From positions 1 through 40,799 of the forward strand of contig CALGGP010000346.1 of assembly GCA_937915885.1 (NCBI GenBank): 40,799 nt of DNA, written 5' to 3'. This document shows, piece after piece, positions 33,149 to 40,470 of the stretch (position 1 is its first letter; each line of letters starts with the position of its first letter). This DNA comes from an uncultured Selenomonadales bacterium (GTDB taxonomy: Bacteria > Bacillota > Negativicutes > Selenomonadales > Selenomonadaceae). Position numbers and translations under genes: made by a program. The notes under the pieces were generated by a model. The model made no database searches, was not told the origin of the DNA, and saw nothing but the letters and a program-made list of their open reading frames with translations.

Positions 33149-33529
33149 ATGAACATTAAATTCACGGTAGAAACGACGCCTTATCCGCAACCGCGTCCGC
33201 GTGTCTCTCGTCGGAGCGTTTTCGAGCCGAGGCGCATCACCAATTACAAAAGAATGATCGGATTGAAGGGGCGCAACGTAATGCGCGGGCGCCCCGCATT
33301 CTCGACGCCGATCCACGTTGCGCTCACCGTCCGACGCAACATCAAAGTCGACAGTCACAACTTCGGCGACGCCGACAATCACGCAAAGGCAGTACTCGAC
33401 GCGTTGACCGGAGTGTGCTACGAAGACGACGCGTCGATTGTAAGTTTGAGCGTTCGGAAGGAGAAATCCGATCGCGAAGGCGTTGACATTTTCATTTCCG
33501 ATGAGGAGGATTATCATGCTGACCGATGA
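33149..33529 (+). CDS. rusA: RusA Holliday-junction resolvase
   Basis: A 126-residue endonuclease. Conserved RusA residues: the N-terminal FTVETTPYPQPRPRVS, then SHNFGDADNHAKAVLDALTG with the metal-binding Asp residues, and CYEDDASIVSLSVRK. It resolves recombination and replication junctions before packaging. ATG 33149 follows TGAGGA. It overlaps the Gam-like gene by 14 bases. Confidence 0.93.
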   Translation: MNIKFTVETTPYPQPRPRVSRRSVFEPRRITNYKRMIGLKGRNVMRGRPAFSTPIHVALTVRRNIKVDSHNFGDADNHAKAVLDALTGVCYEDDASIVSLSVRKEKSDREGVDIFISDEEDYHADR

Positions 33530-34088
33530 AAGCCGTATCGAAGAGTACGTGGACACCGAGCCCATGACCGCCGCAGAATTTCTCATTGATGAAATTGCAA
33601 AGCATCAGCGCGCGATCGAGACTGCAAAATCGGTAGCAGATTCTATTCTCGAGGCGCGCAGGAAAGAGATTATGACTTGGCGCGATGAAAAGTTGATTGC
33701 GCCGGAACAAGCCGCCATCGATCGGCTCGAGCCTCTGCTCCGCAGCATCGTCGAGCGTAAGACCAAGGGCACAGGTAAAAAATCGCTGTCACTGCCGAGC
33801 GGACGCGCGGGCTTTCGCAGTGTCGAGCCGTCCTTCTTTTTCCATGGTGAAAAAGCCGACGCCACCAACGGGCTTTTCGTTGCCGAACTTGCTCTCAAGG
33901 GCAAGTCTCCCTACATAAAACAAAAGCCCGTCCTTGACTGGACAGGCTTTAAGCAATCTTTACGTATTGCCGACGACGGCTCCGTTTGCACCTCTGACGG
34001 CGAATTGATCGACGGGCTGACCGCGCAAATCAACCCCGATAAATTTTACGTAAAAAAGTTTGCACAACCCGTTCGTGACGTTGTATAA
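33516..34088 (+). CDS. Gam-like host-nuclease inhibitor
   Basis: A 190-residue protein of the Mu Gam type. The N-terminal half is a long coiled coil (AAEFLIDEIAKHQRAIETAK onward). The C-terminal half has KKSLSLPSGRAGFRSVEPSF, the family's beta region. Gam proteins bind DNA ends and block host RecBCD/AddAB attack, which suits the RecT/RusA neighbours. GAGGAGGA (33503-33510) fixes ATG 33516. Confidence 0.88.
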   Translation: MLTDESRIEEYVDTEPMTAAEFLIDEIAKHQRAIETAKSVADSILEARRKEIMTWRDEKLIAPEQAAIDRLEPLLRSIVERKTKGTGKKSLSLPSGRAGFRSVEPSFFFHGEKADATNGLFVAELALKGKSPYIKQKPVLDWTGFKQSLRIADDGSVCTSDGELIDGLTAQINPDKFYVKKFAQPVRDVV

Positions 34089-34089
34089 T
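34060..34089 (+). promoter_or_regulatory. Internal promoter for primase-helicase
   Basis: TTGCAC (34060-34065), 18-bp spacer, perfect TATAAT (34084-34089), inside the last codons of the Gam-like gene. Would allow the replication gene to be expressed separately. Confidence 0.65.
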
Positions 34090-34092
34090 GCA

Positions 34093-34120
34093 AAAAAAAT
34101 TAGTCGCTTCGCGCGGCTAA
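34093..34120 (-). terminator. Hairpin in primase leader, T-tract on minus strand
   Basis: TTAGTCGC (34100-34107) pairs with GCGGCTAA (34113-34120), one G-U pair, loop TTCGC. Read leftward it is followed by a run of T (complement of the A run before 34100), so it would stop antisense transcription. Read rightward it is a leader hairpin before the primase gene. Confidence 0.55.
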
Positions 34121-34140
34121 AGAAAAACGGTGATTAAATT

Positions 34141-37100
34141 ATGTCACATCAAGAGAGATTTGTCAATACCAATCGAACCGATAACAGAGAAGCACTTGAC
34201 GCCGCAAGGGCTAAGCTCCCCGAGTATCTCGAACGAGCACTGGGGCTTGATCCGTCCAAAAATATGCTCTGCATTTTCCACGCGGAAGAAAAACCGAGCA
34301 TGGCTTTGACGCCCGACGGCTTACACGTCAAGTGCTTTTCTTGTGGCGTCGTTGCCGATCTCGTCGACGTGATCGCCCAAGCTGAAGGGCTGCAACCACG
34401 CTCGAAAGAGGCCATCGACCGCGCCATTGAATGGGCGGGCACCGGACACCTTATCAATCATCCGCGCGGAACTTCAAAAAAGCCGCCCGCAAAAAAATCC
34501 GACGCTCCGAAGAAAACGACGGACGACAACAAGGCGACCGATCCGCCGCAGGAACCTCCCAATTTCCATGATTATATCGAAGAATGCGCCTCTCACTTCG
34601 ACGAGCCCGACTGCATCAGTTATCTCGAAACGCGCGGTTTCGGTGCCGACGACTTTGATACACTCCGCGCCTTCCGCATCGGCTTTGACGTTAAGAAACG
34701 ACTGCTGATTATTCCTCACTCCGATTTTTATTACACCGCGCGACCGATCGATCCCGTCGATAAGGCAGACCGTTTCAAGCATAATCCGAAAGGCGCCGCC
34801 GTCGAGATTTTCAATGCCGCCGCGCTGACCAATATCTCAAAACCTACCGAAGCATATTCCGGCGAAAATGATGTTGTCGTCGTTTGCGAAGGCGCCATCG
34901 ACGCCTTGTCACTTATCGTTTGCGGCATTCCCGCCGTCGGCTTGCCCGGTGTACAAAACTGCCACCAGCAATTGATTAACGATTGCTTGATCGATCACCC
35001 GTTCGCCGACATTGGACGCTGCAATCTCGGATTAATCCTTGCCTTCGATAATGACAAAGGCGGCGAACTCGCGCTTGAAAATCTCAAGCCCAAACTTGAC
35101 AAGGTTGAATTGTTATATTCGCGGATCGCTCCGCCCGCTGACTTCAACGACATTAACGACGCCTTCAAAGCCGATCGCACCGCTCTGACGACCGCCTTTA
35201 ATCACGCGCGCGCAAAATTACTCGAAGACGTAGAATATCACGCGCGACATGTTTATTTGTCACGTTCCGCGCGGACTGCGCCTCATATTGTACTTGATGA
35301 CGTTATCCTTAATGCGTTTGTAAGATATGATAGAACGGGCATGGATGCCGATATTTCTTTTCTTGTTTTCAATGATACTGCTCTGACTGCCGCCGCCGTC
35401 GCCAGTGATCTGGAGCCTGCCTTATACAGTTTGTATCGCAAATTCATCAAAAAACACGGCGTCGATATGTCTCACTTCAACAAGCAAGTTTCAAATTTCA
35501 AAAAGAAACTCGCCGCAGAAGACTCTAACGTTGTGCCCATTAATCCGACTGTCGTCGTCCGTCACGACGGCCCGCCTGAATTTATATCGGAAGGCGATCT
35601 GCCCAATCTTCCCGACGGCTCACAATGGAATTACGAACTCGAGCCCGACTGGCAAGTCGATCAAGGCGGCATTTATCGCTTGGTCGATCTTGGGCGCGGG
35701 AACTTTGAATGGCGCAAAGTCTCTCATTCCGCTATCTACATCTCTAACTTTATTCAGAATATCGACAACGGCACTCATAAACTGCAACTCTCCGCATACA
35801 ATCATGGTTACGGTTGGAATTCGTCTCCTTCGCTCTCTGCCTCCGAACTCGGATCAACTCATAAGATCATCAACCTCGGCGACTGGGGCTTTGACGTGAA
35901 CTCCAATAACGCAAAACACATCATCGACTACTTGTCGTCGTTCAAGGCATGCAACCCCTCTAATATCCCGCGCATCAAAACCGTCAATCGCCCCGGCTGG
36001 CAGAAAGACGGCTCTTTTGTTTATCCTAATGCAAGCGACACACTTCAACTTGACGGCGAACTGAAGGATATGCTGGCGCCCATCTTTACATCTGCAGGCG
36101 AAAAACAACCGATTATCGATCTGCTCAAAGAACATCGTGATAAGCCCGTGCTCAATCTCGTCGTCGGCGCCGCCCTTGCCGCTCCTCTCGTCAAAATATT
36201 GCACTGTCAAAATATCGCTGTTCATTTCTATAGCAATACGGGATCAGGTAAGTCGACCGTCAACAGAATTGCTATGGCTCTTTACGGCGATCCTGATGCC
36301 GAAGGCGCTCTCCCCACCGCAAACGCCACCAAATCAGGATTGGAACATTTCTTCGACGGCCGCCACGACTTGCCCGCGTTCGTTGAGGATATCGATTCCG
36401 TTTCCGACGAACGCTCCAGACGGATAATACAGGAATTGCCTTATCAATTCGTCAATCGAACAGGCAGACTCCGCGCAAAGAAAACCGGCGGCAACGATCG
36501 CTTGATTGACTTTCGCGGATCACTCATTACCAACGGCGAACGACCTTTAACCACCGCAACTTCATCAGGCGGCGGCAAACGCCGCCTCATTGAATACTGC
36601 GCCCCCGATCAGATTTTTGACAAGGATTCCGCGCGGATCGTTTCCGATACTCTTACAGAACATCACGGATTATTCGGCGCCACTTGGATTAAGTTCATTC
36701 AACGGCAAGGCAAACAAATATTCCGTAATGTGTACAATAAAATTCGGCTTGGTTCACCCGAAGTGGAAGGGCTCTATGAAATGTTCCCTGCCAAAATTCC
36801 TTTGCACATCGACACCATTTCTGCAATCACCATCGCCAACATTTTATTCTGCAAAATGATCGGCGACACTTCACGCGAAACTGAGCAATTTTATCTGCAA
36901 TGGGCTGTCGATATGTTAGCAACGCTCCCCGACGAGATCGAAATTAAGGATTCCGAACGCGCTAAAGATTTTATCCGCGATTGGATGCTGTCTCACCCGA
37001 GGAACTTCACTTATCTGATAGACGCGAAAGACGATCCCAACACTCGAAGTTATGAAACCGACTCCGATATATCGGGCTATGAAAAATTCGGTGCTTGGCG

Positions 37101-38217
37101 TCAAAAATATGTGGCTGTATTTCCGACCGCCTTACGCAAAGCTCTTTCGGACGCGGGCTTTTCGCCCGACATCATTCTTAAACAGCTCGCCGACGACGGC
37201 TTTGTTATTCGCGGCGATGCTCGACATTTGGCGCGTAAGGTTAGAATAGATGATTCCCTTGTGTGGATGATTTGTATTGACAAATCGAAATTAAACGTCG
37301 CGCCGGAGAATGGAAATTCGCCGCAATCGCCCGCCACTGATCCGACCGATACGCCCAGCGACACGGCGCCACGCTCAAACGATCCGCCGAAACCCAAACC
37401 ACCGGATTCTTATTACATGCCGCCCGACGAGCAATTTCCTCCGCTCGACGAGGGATATTGGGCATCACTCACCAAGGACGAAGGCGGCGTCAAAGTTTCC
37501 GAGCCGAAAGTTTCTTCTTCCGCGCCGACTAAGCCGAAGGTTACCAAGACCGAAGTCAAGCCGTCGACCGAAGTCAAAGCAGACACTGATTATTATCGAA
37601 AGGCAGCTGAGCAATATAATTATTCTTTGTTGAAAGCCGCCGACGCCGAATATAACACTGCTACCTTAAGCGACTTATTTCATGAAATAGATATTTTGGT
37701 GGAGCCCCTCGAAAAGCGTGAACTGCCCTCTATCGAAAGAAAGAACGCCGAGAAGAATTTTATCGCATTCTTTAAAACTCTCGATCCGAAGATTATAGAT
37801 CAGCCTGTTTTTGACATATCCGACCCGCTTACCGCTAAGAGAGAAAGAGACCGGTTGAAGAGACTGTTTGCGACTTATGAATTATTCTTTGTTGAAGCGA
37901 ACGACGCTCCCAGTCCCACGCCGCAACCGCCGACACCGGCTCCGTCGAAGGTTACCAATTCAAAATCGCCACAGACGCCGACAGCGCCGAAAGCTACCAC
38001 CCCCAAGGTTACCACTCCGAAGCCCGCAAAAAAGAAGAATACAAAACAACCGCGACACTTCGGCGAAGAAGTAAAGCGACCGTATTTTGTCGACGACGGA
38101 TCCGAGGATCCTAAAAAGCCACGCAAACAAAAAGACGACGGCGGAATGCCTCTGCCTTATGCTGATTATTATTCGGATGACGACGATTCCGAACGGATGC
38201 CCGAGCCCACAGATTGA
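34141..38217 (+). CDS. Primase-helicase fusion (CHC2/TOPRIM + DUF927-like)
   Basis: A 1358-residue replication protein. A CHC2 zinc finger has Cys44, His47, Cys65 and Cys68. The TOPRIM core follows: VVVVCEGAIDALSLI near 245-258 and LILAFDNDKGGE near 297-307. The helicase has NRPGWQKDGSF near 616-626, Walker A NTGSGKST near 699-706 and Walker B FVEDIDS near 746-752, with LITNGERPL after. The last 300 residues are Pro/Lys/Thr-rich, with one helical island. Only a weak SD (GGTGA) precedes ATG 34141. It probably starts replication at the GTTCCC region right after it. Confidence 0.93.
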   Translation: MSHQERFVNTNRTDNREALDAARAKLPEYLERALGLDPSKNMLCIFHAEEKPSMALTPDGLHVKCFSCGVVADLVDVIAQAEGLQPRSKEAIDRAIEWAGTGHLINHPRGTSKKPPAKKSDAPKKTTDDNKATDPPQEPPNFHDYIEECASHFDEPDCISYLETRGFGADDFDTLRAFRIGFDVKKRLLIIPHSDFYYTARPIDPVDKADRFKHNPKGAAVEIFNAAALTNISKPTEAYSGENDVVVVCEGAIDALSLIVCGIPAVGLPGVQNCHQQLINDCLIDHPFADIGRCNLGLILAFDNDKGGELALENLKPKLDKVELLYSRIAPPADFNDINDAFKADRTALTTAFNHARAKLLEDVEYHARHVYLSRSARTAPHIVLDDVILNAFVRYDRTGMDADISFLVFNDTALTAAAVASDLEPALYSLYRKFIKKHGVDMSHFNKQVSNFKKKLAAEDSNVVPINPTVVVRHDGPPEFISEGDLPNLPDGSQWNYELEPDWQVDQGGIYRLVDLGRGNFEWRKVSHSAIYISNFIQNIDNGTHKLQLSAYNHGYGWNSSPSLSASELGSTHKIINLGDWGFDVNSNNAKHIIDYLSSFKACNPSNIPRIKTVNRPGWQKDGSFVYPNASDTLQLDGELKDMLAPIFTSAGEKQPIIDLLKEHRDKPVLNLVVGAALAAPLVKILHCQNIAVHFYSNTGSGKSTVNRIAMALYGDPDAEGALPTANATKSGLEHFFDGRHDLPAFVEDIDSVSDERSRRIIQELPYQFVNRTGRLRAKKTGGNDRLIDFRGSLITNGERPLTTATSSGGGKRRLIEYCAPDQIFDKDSARIVSDTLTEHHGLFGATWIKFIQRQGKQIFRNVYNKIRLGSPEVEGLYEMFPAKIPLHIDTISAITIANILFCKMIGDTSRETEQFYLQWAVDMLATLPDEIEIKDSERAKDFIRDWMLSHPRNFTYLIDAKDDPNTRSYETDSDISGYEKFGAWRQKYVAVFPTALRKALSDAGFSPDIILKQLADDGFVIRGDARHLARKVRIDDSLVWMICIDKSKLNVAPENGNSPQSPATDPTDTPSDTAPRSNDPPKPKPPDSYYMPPDEQFPPLDEGYWASLTKDEGGVKVSEPKVSSSAPTKPKVTKTEVKPSTEVKADTDYYRKAAEQYNYSLLKAADAEYNTATLSDLFHEIDILVEPLEKRELPSIERKNAEKNFIAFFKTLDPKIIDQPVFDISDPLTAKRERDRLKRLFATYELFFVEANDAPSPTPQPPTPAPSKVTNSKSPQTPTAPKATTPKVTTPKPAKKKNTKQPRHFGEEVKRPYFVDDGSEDPKKPRKQKDDGGMPLPYADYYSDDDDSERMPEPTD

Positions 38218-38237
38218 TTAAGAGACGCCGCCGAGCT

Positions 38238-38264
38238 AAAAAAATGAGCCGCCGCCGAGCGGCT
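38238..38264 (-). terminator. Minus-strand terminator left of origin region
   Basis: AGCCGC (38247-38252) and GCGGCT (38259-38264) form a six-bp stem. Read leftward, the stem is followed by CA and seven T (complement of A at 38238-38244). It would end leftward transcripts that cross the origin-like region. Confidence 0.6.
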
Positions 38265-38283
38265 TATTGACGTTCAGCCGACG

Positions 38284-38310
38284 AAAATTTTTCCGGCTGG
38301 TAACTGGTGA
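38284..38310 (+). repeat. Duplicated motif, copy A
   Basis: An A4T5 tract followed by CC and then GGCTGGTAACTGGTGA, immediately left of the first GTTCCC box. A close copy is at 40425-40453. Confidence 0.7.
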
Positions 38311-38373
38311 GTTCCCGCATGATGTTCCCGCATGATGTTCCCGCATGATGTTCCCGCATGATGTTCCCGCATA
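38311..38373 (+). repeat. Five 13-bp direct repeats GTTCCCGCATGAT
   Basis: Units begin at 38311, 38324, 38337, 38350 and 38363. The first four are exact and the fifth is cut short after GTTCCCGCAT. They form the left edge of the origin-like region. Confidence 0.97.
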
Positions 38374-38405
38374 AACGGCGCGCCCGCCGACAGGAGAGTA
38401 TGAAG

Positions 38406-38432
38406 AAAAAGCCGCCGTGACGCGGTTTTTTT
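38406..38432 (+). terminator. Terminator after primase-helicase
   Basis: AAAAA and CCGC (one G bulge between them) pair with GCGG and TTTTT around a CGTGAC loop; the T run is 38426-38432. It lies within the origin-like region, between its first and second box groups. Confidence 0.7.
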
Positions 38433-38435
38433 GTT

Positions 38436-38459
38436 TGCCTGCACGCCGATCGGCAGGCA
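38436..38459. repeat. Inverted repeat with inner palindrome
   Basis: TGCCTGC (38436-38442) and GCAGGCA (38453-38459) are inverted. The ten-base palindrome GCCGATCGGC (38445-38454) overlaps the right arm. It could form a cruciform or bind a dimeric protein in the origin-like region. Confidence 0.65.
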
Positions 38460-38785
38460 CGGACGCCCCATAATCACGGCGAATGTTCCCACCAGACAAA
38501 GAAAATGTTCCCACCGTGTTCCCACCGAAAAGCCCGCCACGGCGCGATGTTCCCACTGTTCCCGCTGTTCCCACCGCATGATCACGCTTATATATGCCCG
38601 AGAGAGAGAAACATTTTCCGCCACAAATTTTTCGATCTCTTTTTTATTTCCTCCGCATCACGCGCATGAACGGAATATAAGCGGGAACTGTGGGAACTGT
38701 GGGAACTCTACTATTATTATTTATTTGATTAATTAGATATAAGTTGATTTGACGCGTTTTGCGACAGGGCTTTACGCAAAAAAAA

Positions 38786-38817
38786 TGTTCCCACATAGAT
38801 CCTTTCATGTGGGAACA
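38786..38817. repeat. Perfect 11-bp inverted repeat from two boxes
   Basis: TGTTCCCACAT (38786-38796) and ATGTGGGAACA (38807-38817) are exact inverted copies with a ten-base spacer. Two boxes face each other here, in contrast to the direct repeats elsewhere. Confidence 0.95.
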
Positions 38818-38841
38818 GGCGGGAACACCACGCGGGAACAT

Positions 38842-39246
38842 TCAAATGCTCGGCGACGGCGCGAGCCGCCAGTTGTTGATCATATCGATCGCCTTAAAGA
38901 TTGCCTTGCGATGATCAGGCGGAGCCGTGACGAAGTTGGCAATCAGTGTTGCCTCATCAGCGGACAACCCCCATATTTCTTGTAGCTGGCACTGGAAATT
39001 CTGTTTTCGATCCATCAGCATTTCGCCTTCGCCCTGCAATATCCATTGCTCATTGACGCCCAACATCAGAGCCATCATTCTTAGGTGGCGTTTTGAAACA
39101 GGACGCTTGCCCTGCTCCATTTGCGAAATGCCACCTTTGGTTAATCCGACCAAATCTGCTGTTTCCTCTTGAGTTATCCCTGTCGCCAGTCTGGCGGCCT
39201 TCAATCGTCCGTGCATCGTATCCAGATCGCAAGCTAACGACCCCAT
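38842..39246 (-). CDS. XRE-family repressor, copy 2
   Basis: A 134-residue regulator on the minus strand and the closest relative of repressor 1. Both share VGLTKGGISQMEQ exactly in the HTH, then (Q/K)RP(I/V)S.RH and LGVN.QW-type residues, GEGEMLMDR, and NFVTAPPDHRKAIF. Translation starts at ATG 39246, seven bases after GAGGTG. It ends three bases before the last GGGAAC box. No rightward promoter faces it, unlike repressors 1 and 3. It may control replication as well as lysogeny, given its place beside the origin-like region. Confidence 0.88.
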   Translation of the reverse strand: MGSLACDLDTMHGRLKAARLATGITQEETADLVGLTKGGISQMEQGKRPVSKRHLRMMALMLGVNEQWILQGEGEMLMDRKQNFQCQLQEIWGLSADEATLIANFVTAPPDHRKAIFKAIDMINNWRLAPSPSI

Positions 39247-39265
39247 ATCACATCACCTCAACAGC

Positions 39266-39294
39266 ATTGTAAATCACACGCAATTAAATTGCAA
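39266..39294 (-). promoter_or_regulatory. Promoter and palindrome of repressor copy 2
   Basis: Minus strand TTGCAA (39289-39294), 17-bp spacer, TACAAT (39266-39271). A perfect palindrome GCAATTAAATTGC (39280-39292) overlaps the -35, and CAACGTTG (39292-39299) touches it. Either may be an operator. Confidence 0.65.
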
Positions 39295-39320
39295 CGTTGT
39301 TGTATTGAAAAATTCCTTTC

Positions 39321-39346
39321 AAAAAAAATAACGGCGCGGACGCCGT
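39321..39346 (-). terminator. Terminator of repressor copy 3
   Basis: ACGGCG (39331-39336) and CGCCGT (39341-39346) with a four-base loop. Read leftward, the stem is followed by TA and eight T (complement of A at 39321-39328). Confidence 0.88.
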
Positions 39347-39370
39347 CTTAGATTGTCCCCGCGAAACGGC

Positions 39371-39742
39371 TTACCATCTCCGCTTCTTAGGCCACACGAT
39401 TGATTCAAGAATTTCTTTTCGCTGATCGGGCAAGGCAGTGATCAAGTTGACGATCATCTTTGCCTCATTCGCCGGCACGTTCCATTGTGTTTCGAGCGAC
39501 GAGAGCAGATAGCCCTTCCGATCCAACAGCATTTCGCCTTCGCCCGTCAACAACCAGTTCTCACTGACGCCCAATATATGAGTGATCAATCTGATTGCAC
39601 TAGTCGGAACTTCGCGAACTTTTGTTTCCCACAAAGAAACGGCTGATTTCGTAACTCCGAGCCGAGCCGCCATTTGTCTTTGAGACAGACCCAACGCCAA
39701 GCGCGCCTTTACAATCCTTTCTTTTACTGTCGTCGTTTGCAT
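39371..39742 (-). CDS. XRE-family repressor, copy 3
   Basis: A 123-residue regulator on the minus strand with the same overall plan as copies 1 and 2. The HTH is LGLSQRQMAARLGVTKSAVS then LWETKVREVP, so its recognition helix differs from theirs. The linker WLLTGEGEMLLDRKG and the C-terminal NLITALPDQRKEILESI are shared. AAGGAGGTGA precedes ATG 39742. It faces a strong rightward promoter driving the 39874 gene. Confidence 0.9.
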   Translation of the reverse strand: MQTTTVKERIVKARLALGLSQRQMAARLGVTKSAVSLWETKVREVPTSAIRLITHILGVSENWLLTGEGEMLLDRKGYLLSSLETQWNVPANEAKMIVNLITALPDQRKEILESIVWPKKRRW

Positions 39743-39765
39743 AATATCACCTCCTTACGATCGCA

Positions 39766-39795
39766 ATAATACCACAAACAAAACTGTGAAGTCAA
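39766..39795 (-). promoter_or_regulatory. Promoter of repressor copy 3
   Basis: Minus strand TTGACT (39790-39795), 18-bp spacer, TATTAT (39766-39771). Confidence 0.72.
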
Positions 39796-39813
39796 GTTTT
39801 TTAGCCCTTTTTG

Positions 39814-39842
39814 TTGACAAATAAAAATAGACGTGATATCAT
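39814..39842 (+). promoter_or_regulatory. Rightward promoter opposite repressor 3
   Basis: TTGACA (39814-39819), 17-bp spacer, TATCAT (39837-39842), TG one base before the -10. GTGATATCATAAAG matches the promoter at 24126 exactly. TTTGTTGACAAA (39810-39821) is a palindrome over the -35 and may be the operator. Confidence 0.88.
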
Positions 39843-39873
39843 AAAGGCACTTCAAAGAAAGGAGACAGAAGAC

Positions 39874-40314
39874 ATGCTGTATACAAGCAGATTCTTCAAT
39901 CCGGAATTGCAGCAGAACCCCGATAAATACACCGTCGCCAGAATATCGGTTGGCGAGCCGCGATTCCTCAAGTACAAGCCCGTCGCTTGGATCAAAGAAC
40001 TGGCACCGTTCGGATTACTTGAAATCAAGAGCAAATACGAATTCCGCGAGCGCTACATCGAGCGCCTCGAGTACTACGGAGTCGATTGGCTCAAAGCCCG
40101 CTTTGAGATATTGCAAGAGCGCGGCAAGCCCGTAGTCCTGTGCTGTTTCGAGGACGTCAGAAAGCTCGGCAACAATTGGTGTCACCGCACGATGTTGGCA
40201 GATTGGTTTTACGAGAAGACCGGCGAACGCATTCCCGAGCTCCCCGATCTGTCGCCCTTCAAAATCGAATTATCGGATACGCCCTTCACCGACCTGCTGA
40301 AAGATTTTCTCTAA
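39874..40314 (+). CDS. DUF488-like protein in single-gene cassette
   Basis: A 146-residue protein resembling the DUF488 family: GKPVVLCCFEDVRKLGNNWC then HRTMLADWFYEKTGERIPEL, where the Cys/His-Arg motif is the family mark. It has its own promoter, strong SD AAAGGAGA and terminator. The family is widespread in bacteria and has no firmly assigned function. Placement opposite repressor 3 suggests it is switched on at induction or kept silent in the lysogen. Confidence 0.8.
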   Translation: MLYTSRFFNPELQQNPDKYTVARISVGEPRFLKYKPVAWIKELAPFGLLEIKSKYEFRERYIERLEYYGVDWLKARFEILQERGKPVVLCCFEDVRKLGNNWCHRTMLADWFYEKTGERIPELPDLSPFKIELSDTPFTDLLKDFL

Positions 40315-40334
40315 AAGACTCCCCAAGTTATTCA

Positions 40335-40368
40335 AAGGCAATCCCCGCGCGGATCGCCTTATTTTTTT
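40335..40368 (+). terminator. Terminator after DUF488-like gene
   Basis: AAGGC-A-ATCC pairs with GGAT-C-GCCTT (one A/C mismatch) around a CCGCGC loop, followed by A and seven T (40362-40368). Confidence 0.85.
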
Positions 40369-40424
40369 GTCTCAAAATCCCCCAATGAGCCCGCCGATTC
40401 GATCGATCGAGACCTTTGCACCTT

Positions 40425-40453
40425 AAAATTTTTTCGTGGCTGGTACCTGGTCA
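40425..40453 (+). repeat. Duplicated motif, copy B
   Basis: An A4T6 tract, CGT and GGCTGGTACCTGGTCA. It matches the motif at 38284-38310 at 14 of 16 positions in the GGCTGGT part. Here it lies 17 bases before the 55-bp repeats. The 40369-40470 stretch holds no gene. Confidence 0.7.
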
Positions 40454-40470
40454 CGGAGAAGGCTTTTTGG

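Larger units (their letters stand above)
38311..38839. other. Origin-like region with 18 GTTCCC/GGGAAC boxes
   Basis: Twelve GTTCCC boxes begin at 38311, 38324, 38337, 38350, 38363, 38485, 38507, 38518, 38549, 38558, 38567 and 38787. Six GGGAAC boxes begin at 38683, 38692, 38701, 38811, 38821 and 38834. Boxes come in sets with fixed spacing: 13 bp for the first five, 9 bp for 38549-38567 and for 38683-38701. Between the opposing sets lies an AT-rich stretch (38708-38750). Iterons around an AT-rich unwinding element just after the primase-helicase gene is the layout of a replication origin. The region has no convincing gene. Confidence 0.8.

Noticed and set aside
38311..38373. CRISPR-like short repeats in the origin region
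   Set aside because: Repeats are 13 bp with no unique spacers; better explained as iterons.
38236..38841. Open frames on both strands in the origin-like region
   Set aside because: They arise from the GTTCCC repeats and lack SD sites and protein-like composition.
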